A stretch of 64,000 nucleotides of DNA. Origin: DASQFI01 sp035633215 (GTDB lineage: Bacteria > Acidobacteriota > Vicinamibacteria > Vicinamibacterales > SCN-69-37). Made by a program: the position numbers and the translations under genes. Below, in pieces: positions 40,578 through 48,313 of the stretch. The stretch is from contig DASQFI010000010.1 in the NCBI GenBank assembly GCA_035633215.1, positions 124,001 through 188,000 on the forward strand, read 5' to 3'. The notes under the pieces were generated by a model. It worked only from the letters and a program-made list of their open reading frames with translations, made no database searches and was not told the DNA's origin. Positions within the stretch are counted from its first letter, which is position 1. Each line of letters opens with the position of its first letter.

Positions 40578-40583
40578 TAAAGT
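40578..40583 (+). promoter_or_regulatory. -10-like box TAAAGT ahead of the gene at 40590
   Basis: TAAAGT ends 6 nt before ATG 40590 in a short divergent promoter region shared with the histidine kinase operon. No Shine-Dalgarno site follows it. Confidence 0.35.
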
Positions 40584-40589
40584 CTCCGC

Positions 40590-41669
40590 ATGCGTTTCCA
40601 TCGCGCCGGCCCACTCGTTCCGCCCATCGCGACAGGCGCGCTGCTCCTGCTGCTCGTTCTGCGTCCGCCGATCGCGGGCCTCACGCGCGACAGCTTGCCG
40701 GCCGCGCTCTCCGATCGCGAGTTCTGGGAGCTCAGCGAAACGTTGTCGGAACCGGATGGCTTCTTTCGATCCAACTCCGGATCCCCGGACAACCTCCTCT
40801 CGAATGAGAGCCAGATCTCGACGGTGGCCGGGCCACTTGGCCAGCGCGTGAAGCCCTCGGGGGTCTACCTCGGTGTCGGGCCCGAGCAGAACTTCACGTA
40901 CATCGCCGCGATGCGGCCGCGGATCGCGTTCATCACGGACATCCGGCGCGGCAACCTGCACCTGCATCTTGTGTACAAAGGGCTCTTCGAGATGTCCGCA
41001 AATCGCATCGAGTTCGTGGCGCGGCTGTTCAGCCGCAGTCCGGCCGCGAGCCTCACCGCCAGGTCCAGTGCGGCGGAACTGATGAGTGCGTATCTTCGCG
41101 CCGAGGCCGCGGACGAGGCCGGATTCAAGGCGAACCTGAAGGCCATCTTCGATCACCTGACCAGGACGCGCGGCCTCCCGCTCAGCGCCGATGACCGCGC
41201 CGGGATCGAGTACGTCTACCGGAACTTCCATCGATTCGGCCCCGGCATCAACTACACGTCGTCCATCAACGGGCGGTCGGGTTCGAGCGCCAGCTACGCC
41301 GCGATCATGTCTACGGTCGACTACTCGACAGGCGAGGAACGCACCTACCTCGCCAATGAGACGCTGTTCGCGTCGATCAAGACATTGCAGACCAGGAACC
41401 TGATCGTGCCGGTTGTCGGGGACTTCGCGGGACCGAAGGCGCTGCGGGCGATCGGCGCCTTTCTGAAGGATCGGGGCGCGGTCGTAACGGCGTTCTACGT
41501 CTCGAATGTCGAACAGTACCTCCAGCGCAACGGCGTGTGGTCCGCGTTCTGCGCGAATGTCGCGACGATGCCGCTCGACGCCGCCAGTGTGTTCATCCGA
41601 CCCGGCTCGGGACGGTCCGGTTCGTTCAGTGGCATGGCCGCCGAGACCACACCCTGCGCAGCCAGGTAA
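40590..41669 (+). CDS. Conserved hypothetical protein, exported or membrane-anchored
   Basis: 359 residues starting with a hydrophobic segment (VPPIATGALLLLLVLRPPIA) that could be a signal anchor. The body includes SDREFWELSETLSEPDGFFR, ISTVAGPLGQ, VYLGVGPEQNFTYIAAMRPR, IAFITDIRRGNLHLHLVYKG and LIVPVVGDFAGPKALRAIGA. The G-V-G-P-E-Q and D-I-R-R pattern with alternating strands recalls a Rossmann-like methyltransferase fold, but I do not recognise an SAM motif and do not assign a function. It is divergent from the histidine kinase operon. Confidence 0.7.
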   Translation: MRFHRAGPLVPPIATGALLLLLVLRPPIAGLTRDSLPAALSDREFWELSETLSEPDGFFRSNSGSPDNLLSNESQISTVAGPLGQRVKPSGVYLGVGPEQNFTYIAAMRPRIAFITDIRRGNLHLHLVYKGLFEMSANRIEFVARLFSRSPAASLTARSSAAELMSAYLRAEAADEAGFKANLKAIFDHLTRTRGLPLSADDRAGIEYVYRNFHRFGPGINYTSSINGRSGSSASYAAIMSTVDYSTGEERTYLANETLFASIKTLQTRNLIVPVVGDFAGPKALRAIGAFLKDRGAVVTAFYVSNVEQYLQRNGVWSAFCANVATMPLDAASVFIRPGSGRSGSFSGMAAETTPCAAR

Positions 41670-41682
41670 GCGCGTTACAAAT

Positions 41683-41735
41683 GTAGGCCGGCCCTTCAGG
41701 GCCGGCGTGCAGGCGGGGCTAAAGCCCCGCCCTAC
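41683..41735. repeat. GTAGG...CCTAC cloverleaf repeat
   Basis: 53 bp: outer arms GTAGG (41683-41687) and CCTAC (41731-41735); inner hairpins GCCGGCCC-TTCA-GGGCCGGC (41687-41706) and GGCGGGGCT-AA-AGCCCCGCC (41712-41731), both perfect. It shares TTCA and AA loops and arm sequences with the copy at 30649-30698. It lies in the 219-nt gap after the hypothetical gene; the rest of that gap shows nothing I can identify. Confidence 0.8.
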
Positions 41736-41888
41736 ACGTCATTTCCAGTCGCCGTAGTCGCGTCTTCGGACGAACAAAATCCCATGTCTTCCCGACTTTA
41801 GGCGCCGGGTAGCAATTGCCGGCCCTCTGGCCGGAGTTGGTGTCACCGCCCCGCTGGCGTGTGGTTTGCGTCGGTCGATTTGCCACCC

Positions 41889-42593
41889 ATGCAGCCGTCC
41901 GTCGACGTCGTCGTTCCTGTTTTCAACGAAGAGGCAAACGTAGACGAGTTCTATCGGCGCCTGTCTCAGGCGGGGTATGCGACGTCCCTGATTGTGGTCG
42001 ATAACGCCTCGACCGACCGCACCGTGGAGCGGCTGCAGCGCTATCCCGGGGTGCGGCTCATCCGGCACGAATCGAATCTGGGATACGGCGCGTCCATTCG
42101 GGACGGGATTGCGGCTTGCCAAGGCAATGTCGTGGTCATCATCGACGCCGATCTCGAGTATCCGCCCGAGGCGATCCCAGATTTGCTCGTGGCTCTCGAG
42201 CATCACTCGGCGGTGTATGCGTCGCGTTTCCTGAGTGGCCAGCCAGGTGGGATGCCGTTCCTTCGCCGGCTCGGAAACGGCGCGATCTCCTCGATCTTCA
42301 ATGTCCTGTTCCGCCAGCGGACGACGGACCTGTACACCGGAATGAAAGGCATCCGCCGCGACGCGCTGCGAGGCCTGGTGCTGGAACAGAACGGCTTCGA
42401 GCATGTCCTGGAGCTGAGTGCGCGGCTGGCCATGGCGGGCCATCGCATTCACGAAATCCCGGTCACGTACGTGCCGCGTGCGGTGGGTGTGTCCAAGATG
42501 CGGCACATTCCCGAGACGCTGAAGTATCTCTGGCTGGTGGCGCGATACCGTCTGCAGTGGTCGCGGCGCCCGGCGCAGGCGGTCACGACATGA
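41889..42593 (+). CDS. Family 2 glycosyltransferase
   Basis: A 234-residue GT-A enzyme of the dolichyl-phosphate-mannose-synthase-like type: VDVVVPVFNEEANVDEFYRR, IVVDNASTDRTVERL, ESNLGYGASIRDGIAACQG, DXD motif in VVIIDADLEYPPEAIPDLL, and the acceptor-side YASRFLSGQPGGM. ATG 41889 is preferred over an in-frame start 30 nt upstream because it puts the first strand at the N-terminus. The stop overlaps the next gene as ATGA, so they act together, probably in a surface glycan pathway. Confidence 0.87.
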   Translation: MQPSVDVVVPVFNEEANVDEFYRRLSQAGYATSLIVVDNASTDRTVERLQRYPGVRLIRHESNLGYGASIRDGIAACQGNVVVIIDADLEYPPEAIPDLLVALEHHSAVYASRFLSGQPGGMPFLRRLGNGAISSIFNVLFRQRTTDLYTGMKGIRRDALRGLVLEQNGFEHVLELSARLAMAGHRIHEIPVTYVPRAVGVSKMRHIPETLKYLWLVARYRLQWSRRPAQAVTT

Positions 42594-44068
42594 ACGAGCT
42601 CGTCGGCGTCATTCCGGCCGCCGGACGCGGAACGCGCGCGTATCCCTACACCAAGGGCATTCCGAAATGCATGCTCGAAGTGGACGGACGACCGAACCTG
42701 GAGCATCTGATCGGCATCATGCGCGACCAGATGGGCATCCGCCATGTCGTCGTGATCGTCGCCACGTTTCGCGATGTCATCATCCGGCACTTTGGCGACG
42801 GGTCCCGCTTCGGCGTCAAGCTGACGTACGTGCAGAATCACGACGTCGACAAGGGTCTGTCACATTCGATCCTGCTCTCGCAGCCATATGTCAGCGAGCA
42901 TTTCTGCGTGATGCTCTCTGACGAGTGCTACATCGACTCGAATCATCACGAGCTGGTCAAGACCGACTATGCCAGCTCGCTGGCCACGTGCGCGATCCAG
43001 CCGAGCCGGGATCAGGACCAGGTTCGCAAGAACTACTCGGTCGAAATCGAAGACGGTCTGATTCGCCGCATCGTCGAGAAACCCCAGAACCCGGGGACGG
43101 CGATGCTCGGGCTCGGCACGTTCGTGTTTCACCGGCGGTTTTTCGCCCATCTGGAGCGCGCCCTTGCCGCCACGGATGGATTGCCCAAGGATCCCGTGAG
43201 CGTGCTCGGGCGTCTCTGTGCGCAGGAGCGTGTCGCACCGTTCGTGCTGCAGGGCGAATACGTGAACATCAACGACCGGGATGAATTCAACCTGGCCAAC
43301 AACCTGGTCCGCATACGCGATTTCGAACGTCGCCCGCTTTCGCTGGCGATGCTGAGCCGCGGGTCGCTGGACGACACCTTCCGGTCGCTCGCCGACTTCC
43401 AGGCGCTCGGTCGTTTCAATCAGATCGTGCTCGTCGTTCCCCCGAATACCGACGTGTCCGGCTTCGATCTGGACGGCGCGACGCTGACGACCGCCCGATC
43501 GGCGGAGTACGGCGACATGCTGCGCACCGGATTCGACGCGTGCAGCGGCGACATCCTCTGTGCCGTGGAAAGCGACGGGTCGTTTTCGCCGCGCGACGTT
43601 CCGAAGTTCCTCGAATACTTGAAGGAAGCGGACCTCGTCGTCGGCACGCGGACGACCAAGCAGCTCGTGCATCAAGGCACGAACATGCGCGGTATCGTTC
43701 GATTGGGCCACGTGGCACTCGCCAAGGTTCTGGAAATCGCCTGGCGGGGATATGGGCCCAGTTTCACCGACGTGGGGTGCACGTATCGCGCGATCTGGGC
43801 ATCGACGTACCGGCTGATCCGGCCGAACCTCGCGAAACGCGGCCCTGAATACGCCGTGGAGCTGTTGCTCGAAACGCTCAAGTGCCGCAAACGCGTCGTC
43901 GAGATCCCCGTGAATTTCAGACTGCCTCGGAAGGGCATCAAGAAACAGGATCAATCGTTCACGACCGCCTTCAGGATGTTGTCGTTGATCCTCGTTCGCC
44001 GGCTGCGCTCAACCGCCGCGGAGCGGCCCGTTCCGGCGTCCGCGGTGCCCGAATCTCTGATTCGGTAA
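42590..44068 (+). CDS. Nucleotidyltransferase-glycosyltransferase fusion
   Basis: 492 residues in two parts. Residues 1-235 are a sugar-1-phosphate nucleotidyltransferase: VIPAAGRGTRAYPYTKGIPK (G-x-G-T-R and Lys), MLSDECYIDSNH (metal site), GLIRRIVEKPQNPGTAMLGL. Residues about 270-480 look like the catalytic core of a GT2 enzyme: LVVPPNTDVSGFDLDGATLT, DILCAVESDGSFSPRDVPKF (acidic DXD-like ESDG), LVVGTRTTKQLVHQGTNMRG and FTDVGCTYRAIWASTYRLIR. The fusion could make an NDP-sugar and pass it on in one protein. The GT half lacks the usual PxxNE entry strand. It is translationally coupled to the GT2 gene before it. Confidence 0.82.
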   Translation: MNELVGVIPAAGRGTRAYPYTKGIPKCMLEVDGRPNLEHLIGIMRDQMGIRHVVVIVATFRDVIIRHFGDGSRFGVKLTYVQNHDVDKGLSHSILLSQPYVSEHFCVMLSDECYIDSNHHELVKTDYASSLATCAIQPSRDQDQVRKNYSVEIEDGLIRRIVEKPQNPGTAMLGLGTFVFHRRFFAHLERALAATDGLPKDPVSVLGRLCAQERVAPFVLQGEYVNINDRDEFNLANNLVRIRDFERRPLSLAMLSRGSLDDTFRSLADFQALGRFNQIVLVVPPNTDVSGFDLDGATLTTARSAEYGDMLRTGFDACSGDILCAVESDGSFSPRDVPKFLEYLKEADLVVGTRTTKQLVHQGTNMRGIVRLGHVALAKVLEIAWRGYGPSFTDVGCTYRAIWASTYRLIRPNLAKRGPEYAVELLLETLKCRKRVVEIPVNFRLPRKGIKKQDQSFTTAFRMLSLILVRRLRSTAAERPVPASAVPESLIR

Positions 44069-44120
44069 TCCGCTGAACCGCGGCCGCGACGCCGTGGCTG
44101 CGCGCCACAGAATCGATCGT

Positions 44121-44845
44121 CTATTCCTTCAACACCACGATTGGATTGATCGTCGCGGCACGCCTGGCCGGCAGGATCGTCGCGAGGATGGCCGCGAGCG
44201 CCAGAGCGCCCGTGGCGACCAGGAATACGTGCGGCGCCGTCGAGGTCACGCCATAGAGGAGCGTGTGCGTCGCCTGAGACGCGGCGAATGCTGCCGGTAG
44301 TCCCACGGCGACGCCGATTGAGATCGTGCGGGCCGCATCGGTTCGCGGCGAAGCCCGTCCCAGGCATGAAACGAAAGAGAGCCACGATTCCACGTGAGGG
44401 CCGACGCCGGATTCTGCCGGCGTTCAGGGAACACGGCATGGATCGCGACAATCCGATCCGGCTCGACCCACGGCAGCGGCCGCAGCAGCACCGCATCGAC
44501 GATGGAGAAAATCGACGTGGTGGCCGCGATTCCCAGTGCGAGCGTTGCGATCGCGGTGAGCGCGAAGGCGGGACGATGGCGCCAGCGGCGCAGGGCATGC
44601 CTGATGTCATGGCCGCCGAACAGTCGACGGTGCAGTGGCGCCCACCCTTTGCGTTGGTCGTGGTCGGTCGCCCAGCCCCGAGCCCCTGCCGCGATGACCT
44701 GCCCGCTGTACCAGAGTTGGGCAACCACCCATCCGTGAGCCGGGAGCACGCGTTGCGTGTACTCCTCTTCGATATCGCCTAGAAGAGCAGCGCGATCTTC
44801 GTTTGGCACGGCCGCGCGCACGATCCAGTTGAGCGGATGACGCAT
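44121..44845 (-). pseudogene. ADOP-type permease with large internal deletion
   Basis: The 5' part from ATG 44845 encodes a prefix domain (VPNEDRAALLGDIEEEYTQR; AQLWYSGQVIAAG), helix 1 (FALTAIATLALGIAATTSIF) and the start of the first periplasmic core (LRPLPWVEPDRIVAIHAVFP). Near 44330-44345 it jumps, with a frame change, into the last FtsX block (ISIGVAVGLPAAFAASQATH; LLYGVTSTAPHVFLVATGAL; LPARRAATINPIVVLKE). About 600 codons are missing. The PadR gene 8 nt upstream is intact, so this is a PadR-permease operon whose permease has been lost. Confidence 0.88.
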
Positions 44846-44853
44846 CGTCGCGA

Positions 44854-45174
44854 TCAGCGAAGGAGCCCCGGGACGCCTTCGGCCATGCGCGCAAACGCCG
44901 CCTGCGCTTCGCGAAGCGCCGCGCGCCCGCGCGTCGTGAGCATCACGTACTTCTTTGCCCGCCCGCCGCGCACGGCTTCGGGATCCCCGAGCTTCGATCG
45001 CACGAGTCCCTTCGCTTCCAGGCGGCGGAGCGTGCTGTAGATGGCGCCGAATGACGCGCGCCGGCCCGCGCGCGCGGCGAGGGTGTCGCGGACGGTCACG
45101 CCGTAGGCGTCATCGCCGAGGCGCGCGAGCGCGAGGAGGACAAGCTGCTCGAACTCGCCGAGGTAATCTGGCAT
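44854..45174 (-). CDS. PadR-family transcriptional regulator
   Basis: 106 residues: YLGEFEQLVLLALARLGDDA, YGVTVRDTLAARAGRRASFG, AIYSTLRRLEAKGLVRSKLG, GGRAKKYVMLTTRGRAALRE. It differs from the other PadRs here (GEFEQLVLLAL start rather than LLQGTLDLL) and belongs to the subgroup tied to permeases with a GDIEEEY-type prefix. Its permease is deleted, but the gene is intact with a strong promoter; its other close neighbour is the divergent kinase at 45229. Confidence 0.9.
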   Translation of the reverse strand: MPDYLGEFEQLVLLALARLGDDAYGVTVRDTLAARAGRRASFGAIYSTLRRLEAKGLVRSKLGDPEAVRGGRAKKYVMLTTRGRAALREAQAAFARMAEGVPGLLR

Positions 45175-45181
45175 CGGTGAC

Positions 45182-45221
45182 TATATATTGCACAATGCAC
45201 AATAAATCAAGCGGGTAGAAT
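45182..45221. promoter_or_regulatory. Divergent PadR/kinase promoters with shared operator
   Basis: For the PadR gene (minus strand): TTGATT (45210-45205), 17-nt spacer, TATATA (45187-45182), then 7 nt to the ATG at 45174. For the kinase (plus strand): TAGAAT (45216-45221), 7 nt to the TTG at 45229. Between them TGCACAA is repeated in tandem (45189-45195, 45196-45202) with ATTG-CA-CAAT at its left. The box fills the PadR promoter spacer and lies where the kinase -35 would be, so a repressor bound here should affect both genes. Confidence 0.65.
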
Positions 45222-45228
45222 ATTCACC

Positions 45229-47868
45229 TTGCCGCTGACGCCTGGCACACGCCTCGGAGCTTACGAGATCGTCGCCGCCATCGGTGAAGGCGGGATGGGC
45301 GAGGTCTATCGGGCCCGCGATCCGCGGCTCGATCGCGAGGTGGCCGTCAAAGTTCTCTCGCCCAGTCTCGCGCTGGACCGCAATGCGCTGGCGCGGTTCG
45401 AGCGGGAGGCGATGAGCGTCGCGAAGCTGTCGCACCCGAACATCCTCTCGATCTTCGAGTTCGCTTACGAAGGCAGCACCGCGTTCGTGGTCATGGAGCT
45501 CGTCGAGGGCGAGACGCTGCGTGCCCGCCTCGCGCACGGAGCCCTGCCGTCCCGTCGCGCGGTGGCGTACGCGCTGCAGATCGCGAAGGGCCTCGCGGCC
45601 GCGCACGCACGCGGGATCACGCACCGCGATCTGAAGCCCGAGAACGTGATGATCACGCGCGACGACCACGTCAAGATCCTGGACTTCGGCCTCGCGAAGC
45701 CGGTCGAGACGGGAGAAGTGGACGCCACGCGCGCGGGTGGCGTCACGACGACGGCCGGCATGATCCTCGGGACGTTCGGCTACATGGCGCCGGAGCAGGT
45801 GCGCGGCCAGGCCGTCGATCACCGCGCCGACATGTTCGCGTTCGGCGCCGTGCTGTACGAAATGCTCACCGGAGAGCGTGCGTTCGGCGGAGACACCGCG
45901 GCCGACAGCATGTCCGCCATTCTCACGAAGGATCCGCCCGACCTCGACACGGCCCGGCTGTCCATCTCACCGGGTCTCGACCGAATCGTGCGGCGGTGTC
46001 TGGAGAAGACGCCGGACCTTCGCTTTCAATCGGCGAACGATCTCGCCTTCGCGCTCGAGACGCTGTCGACGATGTCGACGTCTTCGTCGACTTCGGCCGC
46101 CGCCGTCGAGATCCCGCCGGCAGCGCGGACACGGCGCGTGGCGTGGGTGCCATGGACCATCGCCGCGATAGCCGTCGTCGCGGCGGCGGCGTCGTGGTGG
46201 CCGCGCGACCCGCGCGCTCGGCCGGAAGCGCGCTGGAGTCACTTCACTCGAATCAGCGAGTCGGCGGGCGAAGAAACAGCGCCCAGCCTCTCACCGGACG
46301 GGACCACCGTCGTGTACGCCGCGCGTGTGCGGGACAGCTGGGACATCTACTCCCAGCGAGTGGGCGGACGCAACGCGACGGCGATCCTCAACGATCCGCA
46401 ACACGACGAGGGCGCGCCGGCGTTCTCGCCGGACGGGTCGCAGATCGCGTTTCACCGTTCGGACGCTGTCGGCGGCATCTTCGTGGCCGGCGCCACCGGT
46501 GAGTCCGTGCGGCGCATCACCACCGTTGGGTTCGATCCGGCGTGGTCGCCCGATGGCAAGCAGATCGCATTCGCGACCGAGGAGATCGGCGATCCGTCCT
46601 CCCGTTTCGGCGACAGCGAGGTGTTCGTTGTCGATGCGGCAGGAGGCACGCCCCGGAAGGCCGTTGACGGCGACGCGGTGCAGCCATCCTGGTCTCCATC
46701 GGGCAGCCGCATTGTGTACTGGAGCAACCGCGGCGGGCAGCGCGATCTGTTCACCGTCGCCGCGGCCGCCGGCAGTCCGGCTGTGCCGCTGACCTCGGAC
46801 CGCGCCATCGACTGGTCACCCGTATGGTCGCCTGACGGCAAGTTCATCTACTTCTCGAGCGATCGCGGCGCGGCTATGAACTTGTGGCGGATCCCGGTCG
46901 ACGAATCGAGTGGTCAACCCCGTGGCACCGCGGAGCCAGTGACCGCCGGGGTTCAGGCCTCTGCCGGCCTGCCGAGTCTGTCCAAAGACGGATCGCGGCT
47001 CGCGTTCCGCTCCCGCGTCGGGTCCATCAGTCCGGTGGCGATCCCGTTCGATCCCTCCACCCTTCGCGCCGGTACGCCGGTAGTGCTCGACACCCAGAAC
47101 AACATCCGCGTCCCGAGCGGCGTCTCGCCCGACGGCGCGCAGATCGCGTTCTTCAGCATCGGCGAGCATCAGGAAGACCTGTTCATCGGATCGAAAGACG
47201 GACCAATGCGGCGTGTGACAGACGATCCAGCGCGCGACCGTGCGCCGGTGTTCACGCCGGACGGCCGGTCCCTCGTCTTCTATTCGAATCGGGACGGCAA
47301 GTGGGGGCCGTGGATCATCGGCGTCGATGGCGGCGGGCTCCGCAAGCTGGCGGAGCCGGAGTTCGGTGCCGTTTATGTCCATGTTTCGCCGAAAGCCGAC
47401 GCCATCGTGTTCATCAGCGATGCGGGCCGGGGAGTGTTCACCGCGCCGCTGGGGACGGGGACGTCGCCGGTGACGGAACTGGCTGGTACCGAGATCGACG
47501 GCAAGTATTTCAGTCCCATGGACTGGTCGCCGGATGGCACGCGGCTGGCGGGCATCCTGAATGCCGAGAGCGGTCGGCCCGCAGGCGTCGCTGTTTACGA
47601 TCTCGCCAAGCAGAGGACCATGCCGCTCTCAGCCGACGAGACGTATGGCTCCCAATTCCTGGCGGATGGACGCCGAGTGGTGTACTTCACGAAGAATGGT
47701 CGAGAGCTCGTCGTACTCGACACGGTGACGCACCAGCGCACGGTCGTCGATGTGCGCCTTCCCGGTCCGTCGTGGAGCGACGTGTTCGCGATCAGCCCCG
47801 ACAGCCGAACGATCTATTACGGCGCTGTTCGTGCCCAGGCGGATATCTGGATCGTCGAACGGAAGTAG
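45229..47868 (+). CDS. Ser/Thr protein kinase with TolB/PD40 beta-propeller
   Basis: 879 residues. Kinase motifs: IGEGGMGEVYRARDPRLDRE, HRDLKPEN (His132), DFG (Asp152), GYMAPEQVRGQ; helix at about 304-323 (WVPWTIAAIAVVAAAASWWP). The outer domain is a clear TolB/PD40 propeller: APSLSPDGTTVVYAARVRDS, APAFSPDGSQIAFHRSDAVG, DPAWSPDGKQIAFATEE, SPVWSPDGKFIYFSSDRG. Its blades are more regular than those of the kinases at 2189 and 13119. The start is TTG at 45229, fixed by the family N-terminus (LTPGTRLGAYEI) and a -10 box 7 nt upstream. It is divergent from the PadR gene with 54 nt between. Confidence 0.93.
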   Translation: MPLTPGTRLGAYEIVAAIGEGGMGEVYRARDPRLDREVAVKVLSPSLALDRNALARFEREAMSVAKLSHPNILSIFEFAYEGSTAFVVMELVEGETLRARLAHGALPSRRAVAYALQIAKGLAAAHARGITHRDLKPENVMITRDDHVKILDFGLAKPVETGEVDATRAGGVTTTAGMILGTFGYMAPEQVRGQAVDHRADMFAFGAVLYEMLTGERAFGGDTAADSMSAILTKDPPDLDTARLSISPGLDRIVRRCLEKTPDLRFQSANDLAFALETLSTMSTSSSTSAAAVEIPPAARTRRVAWVPWTIAAIAVVAAAASWWPRDPRARPEARWSHFTRISESAGEETAPSLSPDGTTVVYAARVRDSWDIYSQRVGGRNATAILNDPQHDEGAPAFSPDGSQIAFHRSDAVGGIFVAGATGESVRRITTVGFDPAWSPDGKQIAFATEEIGDPSSRFGDSEVFVVDAAGGTPRKAVDGDAVQPSWSPSGSRIVYWSNRGGQRDLFTVAAAAGSPAVPLTSDRAIDWSPVWSPDGKFIYFSSDRGAAMNLWRIPVDESSGQPRGTAEPVTAGVQASAGLPSLSKDGSRLAFRSRVGSISPVAIPFDPSTLRAGTPVVLDTQNNIRVPSGVSPDGAQIAFFSIGEHQEDLFIGSKDGPMRRVTDDPARDRAPVFTPDGRSLVFYSNRDGKWGPWIIGVDGGGLRKLAEPEFGAVYVHVSPKADAIVFISDAGRGVFTAPLGTGTSPVTELAGTEIDGKYFSPMDWSPDGTRLAGILNAESGRPAGVAVYDLAKQRTMPLSADETYGSQFLADGRRVVYFTKNGRELVVLDTVTHQRTVVDVRLPGPSWSDVFAISPDSRTIYYGAVRAQADIWIVERK

Positions 47869-47902
47869 CGACGCGAACAGACGACCGCAGCGGGAACAAG
47901 CC

Positions 47903-47940
47903 GTAGACGCACTACGTCTATACCCGTAGACTGTCTACGA
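47903..47940 (+). promoter_or_regulatory. PadR operator CGTAGAC-T-GTCTACG and -10 box
   Basis: A perfect 7-bp inverted repeat CGTAGAC-T-GTCTACG lies at 47925-47939, ending 3 nt before the PadR ATG. Partial copies (GTAGAC 47903-47908, GTCTA 47916-47920) lie upstream. The -10 candidate TAGACT (47927-47932) is inside the palindrome, 10 nt from the ATG. A bound PadR dimer would block this promoter. Confidence 0.65.
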
Positions 47941-47942
47941 CT

Positions 47943-48311
47943 ATGCCCAAATCTCCCGACGACCGCCGCCTCGAGCTCCTCCAGGGCACGCTCGACATGC
48001 TCATCCTTCGAACGCTCCAGTGGGGCCCGCGGCACGGCCACGGCATCGGTCAGACGATCCGGGCGCAATCGGACGACCTGCTCAGGGTCGAAACCGGTTC
48101 CCTCTACCCGGCGCTGCACCGCCTGGTGAAGCGCGGATGGCTGAAATCCGAGTGGGGCGTGAGCGAGGCCAATCAGCGCGCGAAGTATTACCGGCTGACC
48201 GCCACCGGCAAGGCTCAGTTGCTGCGTGAACAGGATCGATGGTCGCAGCTCGTGCACGCGATCGGACGCGTGATGAATCCCGCGCCGGTCAATCCGCCCG
48301 CTAAGGACTAG
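47943..48311 (+). CDS. PadR-family transcriptional regulator
   Basis: 122 residues: RRLELLQGTLDMLILRTLQW, GPRHGHGIGQTIRAQSDDLL, ETGSLYPALHRLVKRGWLKS, EANQRAKYYRLTATGKAQLL and the C-terminal helix WSQLVHAIGRVMN. It is followed two bases later by an ADOP permease and so forms a standard PadR-permease operon. The palindrome over its promoter suggests autoregulation. Confidence 0.92.
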   Translation: MPKSPDDRRLELLQGTLDMLILRTLQWGPRHGHGIGQTIRAQSDDLLRVETGSLYPALHRLVKRGWLKSEWGVSEANQRAKYYRLTATGKAQLLREQDRWSQLVHAIGRVMNPAPVNPPAKD

Positions 48312-48313
48312 CA

